From Prochlorococcus marinus XMU1406 (GTDB lineage Bacteria; Cyanobacteriota; Cyanobacteriia; PCC-6307; Cyanobiaceae), in assembly GCF_017696055.1 (NCBI RefSeq), contig NZ_JAAORG010000003.1:434001-498000 (forward strand): a stretch of DNA of 64,000 bases. The letters run 5' to 3'. Positions 59,898 through 64,000 of the stretch are shown piece by piece. A program made the position numbers and the translations under genes. The notes beneath the pieces were generated by a model. That model saw only the letters and a program-made list of their open reading frames with translations. It did no database searches and was not told where the DNA came from. Numbering within the stretch: position 1 is the first letter of the stretch; each line of letters opens with the position of its first letter.

Positions 59898-60374
59898 CTA
59901 ATTTAAATTTTTAATTAAAGATCCCATCTCAATTGCTTGCAAAGCATAATTCCAACCAAGATTATTCTTAATCCCAGCTCTTTCTAGGGCCTGCTGCATA
60001 GTATCGGTAGTTAAAACTCCAAAAATAATTGGAACATTATTTTCGTTTGCAACTTTTGAAATACCTTTGCTAGCCTCAGATATAACTACATCATAGTGAG
60101 AAGTTTCACCACGGATAACAGCTCCAAGAGCAATTACAACATCATAAGTCTTGTTTTTCATGAGCGTTTTTGCTGCAATTGGTAATTCAAATGAACCCGG
60201 AACCCATACTATATCTACTTGATTACTTAATTCAGAAGTATCTAAACCATGTCTTTTAAGACAATCAAGACAACCAGATAGAATTTTGTTTGTAATTAAA
60301 TCATTAAATCTTGCTATTACAATCCCTACTTTTAAAGTAGATGCATTAGTAAAAGTACCCTCAAAAATAGACAT
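59898..60374 (-). CDS. ribH: 6,7-dimethyl-8-ribityllumazine synthase
   Basis: RibH makes the direct precursor of riboflavin. The 158-residue protein has [20 protein letters not shown], the substrate-binding [20 protein letters not shown], and [20 protein letters not shown] with the catalytic His. Later come [20 protein letters not shown] and [17 protein letters not shown]. Length is normal. It is downstream of psbZ on the same strand and 60 bases from tRNA-Gly. Confidence 0.97.
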   Translation of the reverse strand: MSIFEGTFTNASTLKVGIVIARFNDLITNKILSGCLDCLKRHGLDTSELSNQVDIVWVPGSFELPIAAKTLMKNKTYDVVIALGAVIRGETSHYDVVISEASKGISKVANENNVPIIFGVLTTDTMQQALERAGIKNNLGWNYALQAIEMGSLIKNLN

Positions 60375-60423
60375 TAAATTTCACTTTATTATATTAATAG
60401 ACTCTCACGAAAAGGTACTAAGT

Positions 60424-60621
60424 TCAAACTAATGAAGAAACAATTCCCGTAACAAAAACCAAAACAATCCAAACAGCAGCGATGGAGTAAATTTTTCTCC
60501 GACTTTCTCTTTGTCCTTCTTCAGTAGAAGGTTGAGTCACATATAAAACAGGTACTCCTACTACCGCTATTAAAGAAGCGAATAATAGAGCATTTACGAA
60601 GAAAAAGTTAACAGCCTGCAT
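60424..60621 (-). CDS. psbZ: Photosystem II protein Z
   Basis: PsbZ (Ycf9) is a small photosystem II core subunit that helps fix the antenna. The 65-residue protein has two membrane helices, NFFFVNALLFASLIAVVGVP and IYSIAAVWIVLVFVTGIVSS, joined by the polar loop VTQPSTEEGQRESRRK. Length and spacing are canonical. It is followed by ribH 49 bases later on the same strand. Confidence 0.96.
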   Translation of the reverse strand: MQAVNFFFVNALLFASLIAVVGVPVLYVTQPSTEEGQRESRRKIYSIAAVWIVLVFVTGIVSSLV

Positions 60622-60764
60622 AATTCAGTCTTAAGTTTAAAATTTATTATAAATAATATAATCTCATGAAAATGATTATTTTTTTAGAAAATTTACATAC
60701 TTTTAGCTACTTTAGATGCAAAAAAAATTTTTCTACCTAATATCTATGTAAGAATTAAAAAAAT

Positions 60765-63506
60765 ATGCAAGAAGATACGATAATTCAAAAAAATTTATTT
60801 GCGATTGATAATGAAAATAATGAGCATAAAGAATTAACAAAATTTACAGAAGATTTATCTTGGGAAGATTTAAAAAAAGAATCGCAAAATAGGCCTCGAC
60901 AGAGAAAAAATTCAACCAATTTAATAAATAAATTCAATCATGATTTAATTTCAAATAACAAAAATATCTGCATCAATGAAAAATCTTTTAGTTACAAAAC
61001 AGTCTCAAAACTGAAATTAACTCCTGTAATGAAGCATTATGTAACTCTAAAAGAGAAAAATGAAGATAGGTTATTGCTATATAGACTGGGAGATTTTTTT
61101 GAATGTTTTTTTGAGGATGCTGTATTAGTATCTAATATTTTAGAAATAACACTAACCAGTAAAGATGCTGGCAAAGAAATCGGTAAGATCCCTATGGCAG
61201 GAGTTCCTCATCATGCAATGGAGAGATACTGTGCCGACTTAATTAAAAAAAATTATTCCGTGGTTATATGCGACCAATTAGAAAAAAGTTCTGGAAATTA
61301 TGGGACCCCAATTAAAAGAGGAATAACAAGGATCATTACTCCTGGAACTGTAATTGAAGAAGGAATGTTGATAGCAAAAAAAAATAATTGGATTACTGCT
61401 ATTTACTTATCGGAAGAAAAATCAAATGAATCTTATGAATGGGGTATATCAAAAGCAGATGTAAGTACAGGAGAATTAATAACTATGGAAGGTCAATCTC
61501 TATCAAAACTATTTGATGAAATAATTAATTTAGATTCTTCAGAAATTATTGTAGGAAGCAATGAAGTAAGAAATTTATTAATTAAAGGAAATGATCAAAT
61601 CTCATATACTGTTTCACAAGAGACTACTTTCGGCATTAATGAAGCAAATTATTTAATAAAAAAATATTTCAACCTTGCAAGCCTTGAAGGAATAGGACTT
61701 AAAAATTTAAACAATGCGACTAGATCACTGGGAGGTTTGTTAAATTATTTAGAAAAAATTAATCCTTCCAATTTAGACAAGGATTCTTGTGTAAGGATCT
61801 CACTAGACTTTCCACAAATTCAATTTTGTCACAACAAATTAATTATCGATTATCAAACTAAAAAAAATTTAGAAATAAAAACTACACAACGAGAAAACAA
61901 TTATGTAGGTTCACTACTATGGAGTATTGATAGAACATTTACCTGCATGGGTGCTAGGTGTTTAAGAAGATGGATAGATTCACCACTATTAAATGTTAAT
62001 GAAATTTATAAAAGACAAAATATAATTTCAAACTTTGTTGAATCAAAACAATTACGTCTAGATACTCAAAATTTACTAAGGGCTATGGGGGATTTAGAGA
62101 GACTTGCAGGAAGAACTTGCGCGGGTCATGCAAGTCCTAGAGACTTAATTGCAATTGCAGAAGGTTTAAAAAAATTGCCTAGACTTAAATCCATAATTGA
62201 ATTATTTAAATATGATTTACCAGATTGGACTTATAAATTAAAAAATATTGATGAAGAATTATTGAAATTAGCTGATACTATCAGTTTTAAATTAATAGAA
62301 AATCCTCCTCTTAATATAAGTGAAGGAGGCATAATCCACGATGGTGTTGACAATATATTAGATGGTCTACGCAACTTAATGGATGATTATTCTGAATGGC
62401 TAAATAAAGAGGAATTGAAAGAAAAGAAAATTAGCAAAATTTCTAACTTAAAAATACAATTTCATAAAAATTTTGGTTATTACATATCTATAAATAAATC
62501 AAAAGTTAATTTAGCTCCACAACATTGGATAAAAAGGCAAACACTAACTAATGAAGAAAGGTACATCACTTCAGAAATTAAAAATAAAGAAAACAAAATT
62601 TTCCAAATAAAAAATCGAGCTTCATCTAGGGAATATGAAATTTTTTGCGAATTAAGAAAGATTGTTTCTGAAAAAACAAAACAAATAAGATCAATTGCAA
62701 AATCTATAGCATCTCTTGATGCATTGCTTGGATTATCAATTACTTCGGTAGAAAACAATTTTATCAAACCTTCATTAATACCAATAAATGATTCACTGAA
62801 AAAAAATTGTACAAAAATTATTGCAGGAAGAAACCCTATAGTTGAGCAATTATTAAATAATAAAAAGTTTGTAGAAAATGATATTTATTTTAATCATAAT
62901 CAGAGATTAATTATATTAACCGGTCCCAATGCAAGCGGAAAAAGTTGTTTTATAAGACAAATTGGTTTAATACAAATCCTTGCACAAATTGGTAGCTTTA
63001 TTCCAGCTAATAATGCTGAAATAAAGATTTCAGATAGGATCTTTACGAGGATTGGGGCAGTTGATGATCAATCATCTGGACAATCAACATTTATGGTAGA
63101 AATGTCTGAAACTGCATCAATTTTAAATCAGGCAACTTCTAGCTCACTAGTTTTACTTGATGAAATAGGTAGAGGTACATCTACTTTTGATGGGCTTTCA
63201 ATAGCTTGGTCCGTAAGTGAATATCTTGCCCAAAAAATTAAATGTAACACTATTTTTGCCACACACTATCATGAATTGAATTATTTAAAAAATTCAAATA
63301 AGAATATAGAAAATTTTCAAGTTTTAGTAGAGCAAAGCAACGATCAACTCATTTTTAGTCATAGGATTGTAAAAGGTGGTTCAAACAAAAGCTACGGTAT
63401 AGAAGCAGCTAAATTAGCTGGAGTTCCAATAGAAGTAATAGAAAAAGCAAAATCAGTTTTAAATTCTTTAGAAAAAAATAATAAATTTAATACTGATATT
63501 GATTAG
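60765..63506 (+). CDS. mutS: DNA mismatch repair protein MutS
   Basis: MutS recognises mismatches. The 913-residue protein has an extra N-terminal region of about 85 polar residues before the mismatch domain [20 protein letters not shown], which contains the Phe-x-Glu-like [15 protein letters not shown]. Later parts are [20 protein letters not shown], the Walker A GPNASGKS at residues 720-727, and [20 protein letters not shown] with [10 protein letters not shown]. It is divergent from psbZ. The long N-terminal extension also occurs in related cyanobacteria. Confidence 0.96.
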   Translation: MQEDTIIQKNLFAIDNENNEHKELTKFTEDLSWEDLKKESQNRPRQRKNSTNLINKFNHDLISNNKNICINEKSFSYKTVSKLKLTPVMKHYVTLKEKNEDRLLLYRLGDFFECFFEDAVLVSNILEITLTSKDAGKEIGKIPMAGVPHHAMERYCADLIKKNYSVVICDQLEKSSGNYGTPIKRGITRIITPGTVIEEGMLIAKKNNWITAIYLSEEKSNESYEWGISKADVSTGELITMEGQSLSKLFDEIINLDSSEIIVGSNEVRNLLIKGNDQISYTVSQETTFGINEANYLIKKYFNLASLEGIGLKNLNNATRSLGGLLNYLEKINPSNLDKDSCVRISLDFPQIQFCHNKLIIDYQTKKNLEIKTTQRENNYVGSLLWSIDRTFTCMGARCLRRWIDSPLLNVNEIYKRQNIISNFVESKQLRLDTQNLLRAMGDLERLAGRTCAGHASPRDLIAIAEGLKKLPRLKSIIELFKYDLPDWTYKLKNIDEELLKLADTISFKLIENPPLNISEGGIIHDGVDNILDGLRNLMDDYSEWLNKEELKEKKISKISNLKIQFHKNFGYYISINKSKVNLAPQHWIKRQTLTNEERYITSEIKNKENKIFQIKNRASSREYEIFCELRKIVSEKTKQIRSIAKSIASLDALLGLSITSVENNFIKPSLIPINDSLKKNCTKIIAGRNPIVEQLLNNKKFVENDIYFNHNQRLIILTGPNASGKSCFIRQIGLIQILAQIGSFIPANNAEIKISDRIFTRIGAVDDQSSGQSTFMVEMSETASILNQATSSSLVLLDEIGRGTSTFDGLSIAWSVSEYLAQKIKCNTIFATHYHELNYLKNSNKNIENFQVLVEQSNDQLIFSHRIVKGGSNKSYGIEAAKLAGVPIEVIEKAKSVLNSLEKNNKFNTDID

Positions 63507-63537
63507 ATATTGGAAATTTTTAAAAGATTAGTACTAT

Positions 63538-64000
63538 TTAAATAGTTTCCCTCAACAATGCGTTAACCGCAGCAGCTGCCATAGCAGCACCTCCTCTAGT
63601 TGAATTCAAAACAATTCTTGGAAGATCAGTAGAAACTAGTTTGTTTTTGCTTTTTTCTACTCCAATAAATCCAACTGGCATTCCAACAATTAAACTAGGT
63701 AAATCTTTTGCATTTTCTAAAAGATCAATTAAATACGTTAAAGCTGTAGGCGAACTGCCAATTACTATAATAGGTGATTTAATCCCAGAATTTTTAACAG
63801 ATAACTCCTTCCAACCTTCACTTAAGCCATAAGCAGTTTTAGTTAATTTTTTGTGATTATTATCCTGAAACCACCTTCTAGCCGTAAAAACTTTATTCCT
63901 ATTGGTATTTTCTGCCATTGATTTTATAGCTGCTGCTGCCATATCGGTATCAGTTAAAATAGGAGCACCATTTTTTAGTGCCTCAATGCCCTTTTCGCAT
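63538..64000 (-). CDS. cobH: Precorrin-8X methylmutase (partial)
   Basis: CobH/CbiC moves a methyl group to make hydrogenobyrinate or cobyrinate in cobalamin synthesis. The gene runs off the right edge on the minus strand, so its start is not seen. The readable 153 residues include EKGIEALKNGAPILTDTDMA, SPIIVIGSSPTALTYLIDLL, LIVGMPVGFIGVEKSKNK and NSTRGGAAMAAAAVNALLRE, typical of the family. It converges with mutS at a 31-base gap. Confidence 0.94.
   Translation of the reverse strand, partial: CEKGIEALKNGAPILTDTDMAAAAIKSMAENTNRNKVFTARRWFQDNNHKKLTKTAYGLSEGWKELSVKNSGIKSPIIVIGSSPTALTYLIDLLENAKDLPSLIVGMPVGFIGVEKSKNKLVSTDLPRIVLNSTRGGAAMAAAAVNALLRETI

Overview
The window is a dense, very A+T-rich cyanobacterial chromosome segment. 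It fits a high-light-type marine Prochlorococcus best. The support is psaC, psbZ and ndhS, a heme oxygenase-pebA-pebB bilin operon, a panC-cmk fusion, rpaB beside mreBCD, a group 2 sigma factor, tRNA genes without an encoded CCA, very short intergenic gaps and several small cyanobacteria-type hypothetical proteins. The genus call is inference from gene content and composition; no 16S rRNA is present.

Layout. 0-3 kb: the 3' end of ribonuclease D, small hypotheticals, an LpxB-like glycosyltransferase and a divergent tRNA-Cys. 3-15 kb: purM, panC/cmk, a low-molecular-weight phosphatase, the ho1-pebA-pebB bilin operon, icd, a sugar-kinase/mutarotase/hydrolase run and an Na+/H+ antiporter. 15-29 kb: glgP, tRNA-Arg, RNase P RNA, rnc, ndhS, rimM, glmS, psaC, acpP-fabF, transketolase, and thiC behind a clear TPP riboswitch. 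29-42 kb: M20 amidohydrolase, TPR protein, ruvB, smpB, lysS, rpaB, mreBCD, ssb, DedA, ahcY, tsaE and a PfkB kinase. 42-54 kb: sigma factor, mgtE, a tandem crcB pair, gyrB, miaA, infC, a GntR regulator, cysE and secA. 59.7-64 kb: tRNA-Gly, ribH, psbZ, mutS and a partial cobH.

Most of the window is core metabolism and information processing. The exception is about 54.7-59.8 kb, between secA/GNAT and tRNA-Gly/ribH. There a carbamoyltransferase, an SxtJ-like membrane protein, a DUF5989-type mini membrane protein and an SGNH-hydrolase-like protein form a compact co-directional cassette. A decayed 31-nt copy of the tRNA-Gly 3' half lies at 55613-55643 in direct orientation, so the cassette sits exactly between the tRNA 3' end and a remnant attachment-site-like duplication. 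This looks like a small genomic island with cargo for cell-surface glycan modification and no recombinase left in it. A perfect 16-bp palindrome lies between its probable -10 box and the first start codon. GtrA-like and SnoaL-like genes next to it probably belong to the same variable zone.

Start codons were revised in several places: glmS, the group 2 sigma factor, mreD, the second crcB, the SGNH protein, and the LpxB-like gene, whose open frame runs antisense through tRNA-Cys.
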